A stretch of DNA of 17,770 nt, from the NCBI GenBank assembly GCA_045110285.1, contig JBGCGA010000058.1, positions 1-17,770 of the forward strand, written 5' to 3'. The stretch is from Putridiphycobacter sp045110285 (GTDB lineage: Bacteria > Bacteroidota > Bacteroidia > Flavobacteriales_D > Crocinitomicaceae). The translations under genes were made by a program, and so were the position numbers. A model generated the notes under the pieces. That model was given only the letters and a program-made list of their open reading frames with translations, ran no database searches and was not told the DNA's origin. This document shows positions 5,899 through 13,697 of this stretch, one piece after another. Numbering within the stretch: position 1 is the first letter of the stretch; each line of letters begins with the position of its first letter.

Positions 5899-7884
5899 TT
5901 AAAATCTTATTCCAAATTGCCCACCAACCCAAATGTTAACGTATTCTCCGTTTAGATTGTCCTCATAAATTGAGTATTCATTGAGCACTAATGCTGATTG
6001 ACTAAGCATTTTTGTATTGATGTTAAAAGTAGGTCCAGCAAAAATGGCAAAATGATCGGACAGCTTAAAGTCAAAACTAGGTGAAAATTTTCCTAATTCA
6101 GTAAAGTCATTTTGCTGATTGAATGCAATAATTCCTTCAATGTCAGTAGAAATAGCTATTTTTTCTGATACATTATAGACGGCTCCGAAACCAAAACCTA
6201 AGCTTGTTAAGTTCTGTATACCATTAAATTGTTTTCCCAAACTGTAGATGTTATACAGTCTTTTTGTACCAGTTTTTAGTCTAATATTAGCTATGCTCGT
6301 TTCATTTGTTACAACTTCAATTTTGTGGTATCCGTCCCAAACAAAATTTACCAGCCCAATACTTAACCCTTTATTAGTTTTACTCAAATTGATAATTCCT
6401 AGCTGAAGTCCATTGTTTTGCTTCGAAAAATTAACCAATCCTGAAATTTGGAGCCCGTTATTTTTGTGTGCAATATTTACTAATCCTGCCATTTGAAAAA
6501 AATTAGCACCGTCAATTGCTGAATTCATGAACCCTGTAATTTGCGCACCAACATACTTTTTTAGCGCCACATTTTGCACTAGCGACAACTGCAAACCATT
6601 TGATGTATTGGAGGTATGATTAACTAGGCCGCTAAATTGTAACCCATTAAATCCATCTTTTGCAAGAGACGTGAACCCCGCTATTTGAATGCCATTCATT
6701 TTTTTTTGAACCTTGTTGACAATCCCACCAATTTGTAAACCAAATAATTTGCCATCTACTTTATTGCCAATTAATGATAGCTGAATTCCACTAAATTTTT
6801 GGTTTGTAGCATTATAAATTATTGCAGTTTGAATGCCTAAAAAGTTTTGCCGAACGGCGTTTGAAATGCCTCCAATTTGCAGTCCTAAAAAGTCTTTTTT
6901 CACAACGTTTGAAACACCACTCAATTGAAGCCCTGTAAAATGACCTCCTACTAAGTTAGTAATCCCTCCAAACTGAGCACCAACAGCTTCTTTTTTTAGA
7001 ATATTTGCTAATCCTCCAATTTCTATACCTTTTAATCCTTTAGAGTATCCTCCTAAGATATTTAGCGAAAAGTGATTATAAAGAATGCCACTGTAAGGAT
7101 TGCCCGTATTTAAACTGACTCGCGGAATCAATGAAATTTGTGCCCACCTATTTTCATTTATATGTTTTAGGTTTTCGTGATGTTTTGAAGCATTCATTGA
7201 AAATAATTCACCAGAAATTGTTTTATCTTCAAATTCTATCCACACTTTTTTTGGGACAGCTGGTGACGGAAGTTTATTAATTTCTTCAATTTGTTGATAC
7301 AAACCTTGCGAGCCATCTATTTTGTTTAGTTCTTTAAATTCAATAAGTCTAACTGCCGTTCTGTATTCGCTCTTTGCGTAGTATAATTTTATGGTTGATT
7401 GGTTATTTGAAATGTTGAGGTTAAAAACCCCATTCTTATTGGCAAGTACCGAGTGCTTTGAATCAATGTCATACACACTAGCAAAAGGAATAGGTTGATT
7501 TGTTTCATTGTCAGTTACTGTACCTGTTATTAGGATTTCAATTTTTTGATTTGGCGCACGACTTGGCTCATCAACTAAGTCTTTTTTTAAAATTAAAATA
7601 TGATTGCTTATGGCCTTTAATTCTACTTTTTTGTTAAAAATTACGTTGAGGCCATAGCGAATCGTTTTTTGATACAGAGATATGTTAATTTTTTTGTCAG
7701 TATCAATTATTTCGGGGTTGTAAGAAAAGTTGATTTTTCCTGACTTTTCGATTTCATGAAGTATTGCTTTTATGGGAGTATTTTCAAATTGAATACTGAT
7801 TACCTGGTCAAGAATATCGTCCTTAGCAATAGAAATAAAACTAAAGAAAATAATCGCAAATATCCCAAGTAATTTTCTAGTCAT
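5899..7884 (-). CDS. STN / carboxypeptidase-like / GLQIxGLxN-repeat outer-membrane protein (proposed signal transducer)
   Basis: This 661-residue protein has a signal peptide (1-20), an STN domain (about 29-99, with FENTPIKAILHEIEKSG and ending ILILKK), a carboxypeptidase-regulatory-like domain (about 118-182, ITGTVTDNETNQPIPFASV), a linker, fifteen GLQIxGLxN repeats (286-515) and a beta-rich C-terminal domain ending GGQFGIRF. In FecA-like signalling receptors the periplasmic STN domain contacts FecR. This gene overlaps the FecR-like gene by 8 bp, in the position where a receptor is usually found. There is no plug domain and no receptor-type barrel, so it cannot be a TonB-dependent transporter as normally defined. 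I infer that it senses a surface or envelope signal and passes it to FecR. The fusion of a signalling STN domain to a repeat surface protein is the striking point. Ligand unknown. Confidence 0.85.
   Translation of the reverse strand: MTRKLLGIFAIIFFSFISIAKDDILDQVISIQFENTPIKAILHEIEKSGKINFSYNPEIIDTDKKINISLYQKTIRYGLNVIFNKKVELKAISNHILILKKDLVDEPSRAPNQKIEILITGTVTDNETNQPIPFASVYDIDSKHSVLANKNGVFNLNISNNQSTIKLYYAKSEYRTAVRLIEFKELNKIDGSQGLYQQIEEINKLPSPAVPKKVWIEFEDKTISGELFSMNASKHHENLKHINENRWAQISLIPRVSLNTGNPYSGILYNHFSLNILGGYSKGLKGIEIGGLANILKKEAVGAQFGGITNLVGGHFTGLQLSGVSNVVKKDFLGLQIGGISNAVRQNFLGIQTAIIYNATNQKFSGIQLSLIGNKVDGKLFGLQIGGIVNKVQKKMNGIQIAGFTSLAKDGFNGLQFSGLVNHTSNTSNGLQLSLVQNVALKKYVGAQITGFMNSAIDGANFFQMAGLVNIAHKNNGLQISGLVNFSKQNNGLQLGIINLSKTNKGLSIGLVNFVWDGYHKIEVVTNETSIANIRLKTGTKRLYNIYSLGKQFNGIQNLTSLGFGFGAVYNVSEKIAISTDIEGIIAFNQQNDFTELGKFSPSFDFKLSDHFAIFAGPTFNINTKMLSQSALVLNEYSIYEDNLNGEYVNIWVGGQFGIRF
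6340..7029 (-). repeat. 48-bp-period coding repeat in the STN protein
   Basis: It encodes fifteen GLQIxGLxN units. Twelve start at residues 286, 302, 318 and so on to 462, each exactly 16 residues apart. The last three follow at spacings of 15, 15 and 14 (477, 492, 506). The paralogue downstream also closes with shortened units, so the arrangement is conserved between the two proteins. Confidence 0.88.
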
Positions 7885-8887
7885 TACACTTAATACTGTA
7901 AACTATTTTACTGCTGATTGTTTCTTTAATAATTTTTAAGTCATGGACTAAACTAATAACCGCTAAAATATCGTCTAAGCTTTCATGATGATGATCGGAT
8001 ACAATTGGGTAGTTTGCAGCCTCCATACAATCTAGATTAATATCAGTTTTAAAAATGCCACTTAAAGTATTAATAATGTCACCTAGCTTTTCTCCTTCGA
8101 AATTCAGTTTTTCATCAATCCAATATAATTCCGACACTTCACTTTTTAGCGCATCTTCTTTTTCAAGCAAGCCATTGTTTTTACTAAAAATGCCTTTTTC
8201 ATTTGCTAAAAGAATTAATTTATGTGCTCCGTTTCCAAATTCAACCTTTCCTGACTTAACAAATACAGTAGTAGTATTGTTTTGGTCATTTGTATTGATA
8301 TTAAATGAGGTCCCGAGCACCTTTACATACGTGTTTTTGGGCAAATCAATAGTAAAAGGCTTACTTTCATCTCTTTCAACATCAAAAAATGCATGACCTT
8401 CTAGCTTTATTTTTCTTTCAGTTTTTCCAAAGTTTTTAGAATAGGAAATTTTTGAATTTTTATTTATTGTGATGGCAGTACCGTCGAGAAGCGTTTTTTC
8501 AATGACAGAATTTGTTGCTGTTAATTGCACTTTTTCAATTGGTTGGTTCCAAAAGTTGAATACTGTAAATAGCACAGCAATTGATGCCGCTACTCCAAGC
8601 GCTATCTTTAAAAAACTATTTTTTCTCTGAATTGGAATTTCAGAACTTTTGTCAATTTTGGTCAGTATTTTTTCCCAAGCTGCGCCTGTGTTTACTGCAA
8701 CTGGTTTAGGCTTTAAGTGTTCAGTCGCTTCCCAAGTTTTTTTAAGGTTCTTAAATGTATTTTGATTGTCCTCCGATTTAGCTAGCCAATGTTCAACAGT
8801 TTTATTTTCTTTTGGTAGTAATTCTCCGTTAATATAAGCCATTAATACCGCTTCATTGACTTCAATATTTTGGTAATTATTATTCAT
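7877..8887 (-). CDS. FecR-family anti-sigma factor
   Basis: This 336-residue single-pass inner-membrane protein is predicted to hold or activate the ECF sigma factor encoded just upstream. The cytoplasmic N-terminal part (about 10-60) has the usual YINGELLPKENKTVEHWL segment. A transmembrane helix spans about 93-113. The periplasmic FecR domain follows (about 125-215, with EGHAFFDVERDESKPF and VLGTSFNIN), then a C-terminal DUF4974-like domain (about 260-333, LNFEGEKLGDIINTLS...). The ATG overlaps the sigma stop codon as ATGA and the 3' end overlaps the STN-protein gene by 8 bp, so the three genes are translationally linked. The C-terminal domain is the part expected to contact the STN domain of the outer-membrane partner. 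Length and domain order are normal for Bacteroidota FecR proteins. Confidence 0.93.
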   Translation of the reverse strand: MNNNYQNIEVNEAVLMAYINGELLPKENKTVEHWLAKSEDNQNTFKNLKKTWEATEHLKPKPVAVNTGAAWEKILTKIDKSSEIPIQRKNSFLKIALGVAASIAVLFTVFNFWNQPIEKVQLTATNSVIEKTLLDGTAITINKNSKISYSKNFGKTERKIKLEGHAFFDVERDESKPFTIDLPKNTYVKVLGTSFNINTNDQNNTTTVFVKSGKVEFGNGAHKLILLANEKGIFSKNNGLLEKEDALKSEVSELYWIDEKLNFEGEKLGDIINTLSGIFKTDINLDCMEAANYPIVSDHHHESLDDILAVISLVHDLKIIKETISSKIVYSIKCND

Positions 8888-9438
8888 GGCAATTGTCTAA
8901 ATAGAATGATAATGAGAATAGTGAGGTACTCAGCTAAATCAACTTTAAGATGTTTTAACGCGCTGCCCATTTGATTTTCTACAGTTTTAATACTGATTTT
9001 TAATTGATTAGCTATTTCTTTGTATTTCAAACCATCATACCTGCTCATGATAAATATCTTCCTTCGCCCTTCTGGTAAACTATCTATAGATTGTCTAATT
9101 TTTTCAGATAATTCATTTGCTTCTAGTTCGTCATCTATCTTAAATTCCTTCGCTTCCATCTCTCTCTGATTATGAATTTTATAAGCTTCCCTTACTTCAA
9201 TATGTTTTAATTGATTTAAGCATGCATTTTTAATAGAGCTGTAGAAATAGGCCTTCTTAAATTGCACTTCTGAATACTGCTCTCTTTTCTCCCAGTACTT
9301 TACAAAAAAAGCTTGCACGATTTCTTCAGCAGCTTCAAGATCTTGTAAATATTTATTTGCAAATCCACAAAGTTCTGAATAATAGCGCTTAAATAGCGTT
9401 TCAAATGTGCCAATATTTAAAGTCTTTTTAATCTCCAA
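8884..9438 (-). CDS. ECF RNA polymerase sigma factor (FecI-like, Bacteroidota type)
   Basis: This 184-residue sigma factor has region 2 at about 11-77 (FETLFKRYYSELCGFANKY, AEEIVQAFFVKYWEKR) and region 4 at about 113-165 (DSLPEGRRKIFIMSRYDG, then the helix-turn-helix YKEIANQLKISIKTVENQM). A hydrophobic tail (YLTILIIILF) follows, which is common in this Bacteroidota group. The start is unusual: TTG at 9436-9438 is the only standard start codon in frame before region 2, and no ATG occurs until well inside the gene. It lies 40 bp after the DUF2807-like gene and overlaps the FecR gene by ATGA. It probably reads the TAGGGGTAAA-N12-TGT sites at 10251 and 5891, giving autoregulation; this is inferred from motif sharing. 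Confidence 0.93.
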   Translation of the reverse strand: MEIKKTLNIGTFETLFKRYYSELCGFANKYLQDLEAAEEIVQAFFVKYWEKREQYSEVQFKKAYFYSSIKNACLNQLKHIEVREAYKIHNQREMEAKEFKIDDELEANELSEKIRQSIDSLPEGRRKIFIMSRYDGLKYKEIANQLKISIKTVENQMGSALKHLKVDLAEYLTILIIILFRQLP

Positions 9439-9478
9439 ACCTATGACTAAGGTAATTAATTTATGCTTTTGAAATAAA

Positions 9479-10204
9479 TTAAAATTGCTTTACAGAACCC
9501 GATCCTGTAATGTCGCTATTAACTGTTGGATTTCCTACGTATCTTACTTCACCACTTCCACTTATTTTTACGTCTAGATTATCAATGCTATTAACTTTAC
9601 AGTCTCCCGAACCTGATATTGAAATACTTGTTTCAGAACAAGGTAAGCCCATTAAATCTATATCTCCTGATCCACTGATTTTTATTGTCTGTTGGCTCAT
9701 GGTATCAATTCCTGATGCAAAAATATCTCCTGAACCCGATATTGAGGTGTTGAAAATGTTTACGGAAAGACTGTCAGCATAAAAATCTCCTGAGCCAGAA
9801 ATCTTCAATTTTAAATTTTCGGTGGTCAATAGGTTTTCGATCTTGAAATCACCACTACCTTCAATATCTATTTCATTTAATTCAGGAGTGACAATAAATA
9901 TTTTAATCGCTTTTTTATTGCTGAAACAAAAGTCATTTTCTAGGTCTAGTTTTAAAGTGTTTTGAAAAACAGTTGAAGAAATATGCTCCATTAACTTTGT
10001 TGGGGCTTCTATAGTTACCGATTGGTTGTCTCCCTGTGTATAGTATATGTCAGCATGCATTTCCAAATTAATTTTGCTAAACTCAGATACGTTTACGGTT
10101 TGTGAAATGATTTCTGAATTATACGATTTGCACTTGAATTTCTTTTGACAAGCTCCTAGAAATGATATCAATATAAGGCTAAATAAGATTTTTTTATTTT
10201 TCAT
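9479..10204 (-). CDS. GSG-repeat lipoprotein (DUF2807-like, head GIN domain)
   Basis: This 241-residue protein starts with a signal peptide and lipobox (FLGAC, Cys19), so it is likely lipid-anchored. After about residue 110 it carries seven G-S-G units (EGSGD 115, SGSGD 136, 156, 177, 197, SGSGE 215, TGSGS 233), each closing a short beta-strand. This pattern is typical of the DUF2807 or putative auto-transporter adhesin head GIN family, which is predicted to form a parallel beta-structure; the biochemical role is unknown. It is the first gene after the terminator at 10258-10290, is preceded by the ECF-type promoter motif, and is followed 40 bp later by the sigma factor. It is therefore probably co-transcribed with the signalling genes and part of their output. 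Confidence 0.88.
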   Translation of the reverse strand: MKNKKILFSLILISFLGACQKKFKCKSYNSEIISQTVNVSEFSKINLEMHADIYYTQGDNQSVTIEAPTKLMEHISSTVFQNTLKLDLENDFCFSNKKAIKIFIVTPELNEIDIEGSGDFKIENLLTTENLKLKISGSGDFYADSLSVNIFNTSISGSGDIFASGIDTMSQQTIKISGSGDIDLMGLPCSETSISISGSGDCKVNSIDNLDVKISGSGEVRYVGNPTVNSDITGSGSVKQF

Positions 10205-10220
10205 AATAATAGTGTTTACT

Positions 10221-10251
10221 TATTAGACAATTGAAAAATCGTTTACCCCTA
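10221..10251 (-). promoter_or_regulatory. Candidate ECF-sigma promoter of the signalling operon
   Basis: On the minus strand TAGGGGTAAA (10251-10242) is followed after 12 bases by TGTCTAATA (10229-10221). It is located between the upstream terminator and the ATG at 10204. The spacing is identical to the site at 5891-5857. GGGGTAA and TGTC fit the general form of ECF -35/-10 elements. No good TTTG-N19-TAnnTTTG housekeeping promoter is seen in the same gap. Confidence 0.55.
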
Positions 10252-10257
10252 TTTAAA

Positions 10258-10290
10258 AAAAAACCATCCGTGAAAACGAATGGTTTTTTT
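10258..10290 (-). terminator. Rho-independent terminator after the small membrane protein gene
   Basis: AACCAT (10262-10267) pairs with ATGGTT (10280-10285), extended by a C-G and a G-C pair after one mismatch. A six-base loop closes the stem, and long A and T tracts flank it, so the hairpin works on the minus strand. It lies about 20 bp after the stop codon at 10312 and directly before the promoter of the next operon. Confidence 0.75.
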
Positions 10291-10311
10291 CAATTCAATT
10301 TTAGTTTTTAT

Positions 10312-10932
10312 TTATTCAAAATCATCTAGGACCTCTTCAGATGAAGAACTTGTTGCTTCCCCATCAGAAATTTGACTGTAAATGTGAGCTTCCATTCCCA
10401 ATACTATTGGCATTACTAGCAATAATGGAATAAGCATTAATGGTCCCCAAATCATGGCAAGTATATATCCAACGATTTGTGCAACGATAATAAACGCAAA
10501 TTTTGCCAAGAAAATACTCCATTTATGACCATAAGTTCTTTTATTACTTAAGTTCAATGCATCTGTTGGCGTCATTTCTTTATCTATTAAAAAATAAATA
10601 CTGTATCCGTAAGCAATACTCATTACAATTCCTGGGATAATCATAAACATGAAGCCCATTAGAATAATAAGGTATAAAAGCCCCATCAACAATAAGAATT
10701 CTCCCATGTTTTTACGGTATTTTTCATTAAAAATCTCACCAGGAGAGATCGTGTCGCCTTTACTCATTTTCATAGGCAACGTTGCCATGGCAATAGTTGT
10801 TCCTACATTTAAATACGGAATCCAAATGGTTAGAACATATAAAATAGCAGATAAAAGTAGTGCTACAAAGTTTTTCAGACCAATGGTCATTCCATTTCTG
10901 ATGATTGATTCAATCGATAAATTTTTTTCCAT
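10312..10932 (-). CDS. Polytopic inner-membrane protein of unknown function
   Basis: This 206-residue, strongly hydrophobic protein has about four to five membrane segments (near 20-40, 78-115 as one or two, 139-160 and 165-183) and a short acidic, Ser-rich C-terminal tail (GEATSSSSEEVLDDFE). The segment DKEMTPTDALNLSNKRTYGHKW before the last pair of helices resembles the A-x-x-x-S-x-x-x-x-x-x-K-W pattern of YciC/DUF975/DUF4013-like membrane proteins, but I cannot assign the family firmly. It is a single-gene unit: a terminator lies after it and the next gene upstream, yqgE, is divergent. Function unknown. Confidence 0.82.
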   Translation of the reverse strand: MEKNLSIESIIRNGMTIGLKNFVALLLSAILYVLTIWIPYLNVGTTIAMATLPMKMSKGDTISPGEIFNEKYRKNMGEFLLLMGLLYLIILMGFMFMIIPGIVMSIAYGYSIYFLIDKEMTPTDALNLSNKRTYGHKWSIFLAKFAFIIVAQIVGYILAMIWGPLMLIPLLLVMPIVLGMEAHIYSQISDGEATSSSSEEVLDDFE

Positions 10933-11054
10933 GATTCACTTTTTTTGGGTTTAATTAATAGTTATCAGCACACAAAGTAAAAATTATATTGAACAATTTA
11001 CCATTTAGGCTTTGTTTTTTATAAACAACTGCGGATATGCACTTCCTATTTGAT

Positions 11055-11062
11055 TAACTTTG
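11055..11062 (+). promoter_or_regulatory. Candidate -7 element upstream of yqgE
   Basis: TAACTTTG matches the Bacteroidota consensus TAnnTTTG exactly and lies 18 bp before the ATG at 11081. No TTTG is present at the expected upstream distance, so the call is tentative. Confidence 0.3.
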
Positions 11063-11080
11063 CGGGGTGAAATTAAATGA

Positions 11081-11656
11081 ATGTTAGATTTAAAAGTTTA
11101 CAATAAAATACCAGCTGCAAAAGGGAGGGTTTTAATCACTGAGCCTTTTCTAGAAGATGATTATTTTGAAAGATCTGTTGTTATTTTGTGCGAACACAAT
11201 GCCGAAGGGTCTTTTGGTTTTGTACTCACAAATTATAGCTCTATAAAACTTCAAGATATCAGTAATTTCCCACCACTTGAAACTCAAATATCTATCGGTG
11301 GTCCTGTAGATGCTCAACACCTATATTACATCCACACGCTTGGCGATAGCATAAGTGAAAGTATTGAAATAAGCCCTGGCCTTTTTATGGGAGGCGATTT
11401 TGAAGCCATCAGAAATTTGGCAAATTTAGGGCAAATTAAGCCAGGTCAAATTCGTTTTTTTATTGGCTATTCAGGATGGACTAAAGGACAGTTAGATGAT
11501 GAACTAAAAAAAAATGCATGGTTAGTTTCTGAGGTGGATGATATGACAAAAATAATGGACGACACGAGTGAAACGCTATGGGAAGATTTTATGAGAAGTC
11601 AAGGTGGAAAGTATAAAGCTTTTGCAAACTTTCCAATCGACCATAAACTTAATTAG
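11081..11656 (+). CDS. yqgE: YqgE/AlgH family protein
   Basis: This 191-residue protein, of normal family length, has the conserved segments of the YqgE/AlgH (DUF179) family: GRVLITEPFLEDDYFERSVV near the start, EGSFGFVLTN, GGPVDAQHLYYIHTLG in the middle, and IRFFIGYSGWTKGQLDDEL near 130-140. The molecular role is not well defined; AlgH in Pseudomonas was linked to alginate regulation. Another ATG overlaps at 11077 in a different frame and does not lead into the gene. It is transcribed alone on the plus strand. Its stop codon overlaps that of the convergent TPR gene (TAG at 11654-11656 against TAA at 11655-11653), leaving no space for a separate terminator. Confidence 0.92.
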   Translation: MLDLKVYNKIPAAKGRVLITEPFLEDDYFERSVVILCEHNAEGSFGFVLTNYSSIKLQDISNFPPLETQISIGGPVDAQHLYYIHTLGDSISESIEISPGLFMGGDFEAIRNLANLGQIKPGQIRFFIGYSGWTKGQLDDELKKNAWLVSEVDDMTKIMDDTSETLWEDFMRSQGGKYKAFANFPIDHKLN

Positions 11657-12849
11657 TATTCGTCAATCAAATATTTTTTTATGAATGTTTTCATTTTTTC
11701 TCTGTTTTTTTCAGTGCTCATAAAGTCTTGAAATTGCGGATAAATGTCGTAATGAAAAAACGTAAAAAAGATATAGCAATCTAAATAATCAGCTTTATTC
11801 ATTTTTGCAGCGAATCTAAAAATAGGAGGTAGGTTATTTTCGTTTTTCTCTAAAAAGGCGCGCCATGAATTTACTTCCAAATATCTATCAGTTGATTGTT
11901 TCTCACTTAAAATGATTCCATCTATATTGTAAATACCTTCTCTTTCGTTTTTTGCATTTCGGTAGGCATTATATGGTGCAATTAGTGGTTCTTGAGCAGA
12001 GTCGGACATGTTGTTAGCAAAAAAATCACGTTTTATATTTTTTGTATACATCCATTTGTTTTCTTGTTTCAATATATCCATATATCGGTACTTCAAGCCA
12101 TAACTAGGGTAGACGCAAAATGCATCTAAACACTCTTCTTTCGCTCTTTCCCATAATTGTTTACCCATTAATGCATCAATTAAATATTTTCGTGGTTCAA
12201 TTAAGTCAGGTTGCAACTCCTTAGCTATTGAAAAATAGAAGATAGCGCTGTCATAATTGTCTTCCCTCCAATACGCATCTCCCAAATATAATACAGCTTT
12301 ATAATAGGTTTCGCTCACGTTTATTGCTTTTCTGTAGTTTAACTTTGCCATTTCAAAATCTTCCTTTACAAAAAACGATTCTCCCTCTTCAAAAAATGCC
12401 TTTGCCGTGTCTGAGATAAGACTATCTGGTTCGTAGTCTAATTTTATTTTTCGTATGTATAAATCGGCAAGGGGAGTGGTTGACATGACAGATGCCTTTC
12501 TACAAACTGCAATAAATCTGTCATCATTCGATTCAGATAAGCTAGACATAATACTTTCACCGCTGATCGTATTTGTTGTATCGTTTCCCTCATTTTCAAC
12601 CGAAATTTTCATCCCATCAAACATCTCTTTCATAAATGAATATTGCCGATATTCCATATTTATCAAAGTTCCCCAGCCATTATCGTTACCAAAGTTTGGT
12701 GCTTTGGCAATGTACTTTTCTAGTTTGGCAATTCCTTTGGCTGAGTTTTTATTATAAATTTTAATGGACTTGTTAACTTGTTTTTGAGTTTGTGCAACAG
12801 CGGTTGTTACCGATATAAAAAGGATTATTATTGCTAGTAATTTTGTCAT
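11653..12849 (-). CDS. Exported TPR-repeat protein
   Basis: I chose the ATG at 12849 over one four codons upstream (12861). It starts a clean signal peptide (MTKLLAIIILFISVTTAVAQ) and makes an ATGA overlap with the aminotransferase stop, as elsewhere in this operon. The 398-residue product has two clear tetratricopeptide repeats at about 149-216 (FEEGESFFVKEDFEMAKLNY, then LGDAYWREDNYDSAIFYF) and a likely third that follows (KQLWERAKEECLDAF). The rest is not recognisable. TPR proteins mediate protein contacts; this one should act in the periplasm or at the outer membrane. The rhomboid and aminotransferase neighbours do not suggest a shared pathway. Function unknown. Confidence 0.85.
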   Translation of the reverse strand: MTKLLAIIILFISVTTAVAQTQKQVNKSIKIYNKNSAKGIAKLEKYIAKAPNFGNDNGWGTLINMEYRQYSFMKEMFDGMKISVENEGNDTTNTISGESIMSSLSESNDDRFIAVCRKASVMSTTPLADLYIRKIKLDYEPDSLISDTAKAFFEEGESFFVKEDFEMAKLNYRKAINVSETYYKAVLYLGDAYWREDNYDSAIFYFSIAKELQPDLIEPRKYLIDALMGKQLWERAKEECLDAFCVYPSYGLKYRYMDILKQENKWMYTKNIKRDFFANNMSDSAQEPLIAPYNAYRNAKNEREGIYNIDGIILSEKQSTDRYLEVNSWRAFLEKNENNLPPIFRFAAKMNKADYLDCYIFFTFFHYDIYPQFQDFMSTEKNREKMKTFIKKYLIDEY

Positions 12850-13697
12850 AATTTGTTCCATTGGCTAGTTAAAAGTCTGTGAATTCTTTCCACAACTTTG
12901 TTCTGGTATATTTTTGTTCTGAAATTACCTACCCATGTAATTCCTTTAATTGCATTTGTTAAAAAAAGTTCGTCTGCTGCAAGCAAATTCTGAGGAGTTA
13001 TAACGCATTCATAAACCTTCATATTGTTCGCAATTGCTAAGTTAATAATCATCATTCGCATTGTACCACCTAAACAGCCTGCGTCTAAAGCGGGTGTATA
13101 TAAAACTCCGTTACTAACAATAAAAATATTTGCACTGGACGATTCTATAATGCCAAGCTTATCATTTTGTAGCAAAACATCATCCAATTGATGCTCTTTT
13201 GCATACATTTTTGCCATAATGTAAATGAGTCCGTTTTTAGTCTTATAGTTGGACAGCGGATTGATGTGTTTTTTTATATCATTGTAAATGTCCACTCTAT
13301 GGCCTGCTTCATTCAATGTAAACGAATTTTTAGGAAGACTGTAGGCTTCAATAAAATAATCGATATCGTTAGTGCGCGGTAAATAGGTTCCGCCAGACTT
13401 TCTATCAATAGATAACCTAATTTTCCCTCCTGAACTGATGTTGTTTTGTTCTATCAAAAAATTGATTTCTTTTTGAAGGTAGTCTTCTGTTAAAGATGCA
13501 GGAGGATTCATATGCAGCACTTTAAACGTCTCAGTAAGTCTTTTAAAGTGATTTGAAAAATTGATCATTTTCCCGTTAATAACTCTAATGCTTTCAAAAA
13601 AACCATCTCCATATAAGTGACTTCTGTTGCCTGCCTTTATAGCATAGGATTCGATTGGAATAAGAACTCCATTGTTATTTACGTATTGCTTACTCAT
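12846..13697 (-). CDS. Class IV PLP-dependent aminotransferase
   Basis: This 283-residue enzyme belongs to the branched-chain aminotransferase / aminodeoxychorismate lyase / D-amino acid aminotransferase fold. Seen in the sequence: the N-terminal GDGFFESIRVINGKM; K152 in LSNYKTKNGL, at the position of the PLP-binding lysine; E185 followed by SSSANIF; and the phosphate-binding GCLGGTMR (207-214). The exact substrate cannot be decided from these motifs. The K-x-x-N spacing after the lysine is closer to aminodeoxychorismate lyase (PabC) than to IlvE, so a role in folate (p-aminobenzoate) synthesis is possible but unproven. It is translationally coupled to the rhomboid gene upstream (ATGA at 13694-13697) and to the TPR gene downstream (ATGA at 12846-12849). 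Confidence 0.9.
   Translation of the reverse strand: MSKQYVNNNGVLIPIESYAIKAGNRSHLYGDGFFESIRVINGKMINFSNHFKRLTETFKVLHMNPPASLTEDYLQKEINFLIEQNNISSGGKIRLSIDRKSGGTYLPRTNDIDYFIEAYSLPKNSFTLNEAGHRVDIYNDIKKHINPLSNYKTKNGLIYIMAKMYAKEHQLDDVLLQNDKLGIIESSSANIFIVSNGVLYTPALDAGCLGGTMRMMIINLAIANNMKVYECVITPQNLLAADELFLTNAIKGITWVGNFRTKIYQNKVVERIHRLLTSQWNKL

Noticed and set aside
5142..7029. Possible CRISPR-like or tandem DNA repeat because of the 48-bp periodicity
   Set aside because: The period exists at protein level within two long open frames; the DNA copies are diverged and have no spacer structure.
8055..8396. Plus-strand reading frame of 113 codons inside the FecR-like gene
   Set aside because: It is antisense to a well-supported gene, and its Ser/Phe/Leu-rich composition is what the complement of Lys/Glu/Asn codons gives.
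832..9438. The TonB-dependent receptor as the missing receptor of the FecI/FecR pair
   Set aside because: It has no STN domain, is separated by the response regulator on the opposite strand, and its own upstream gap shows Pho-box-like sites instead of the sigma motif.
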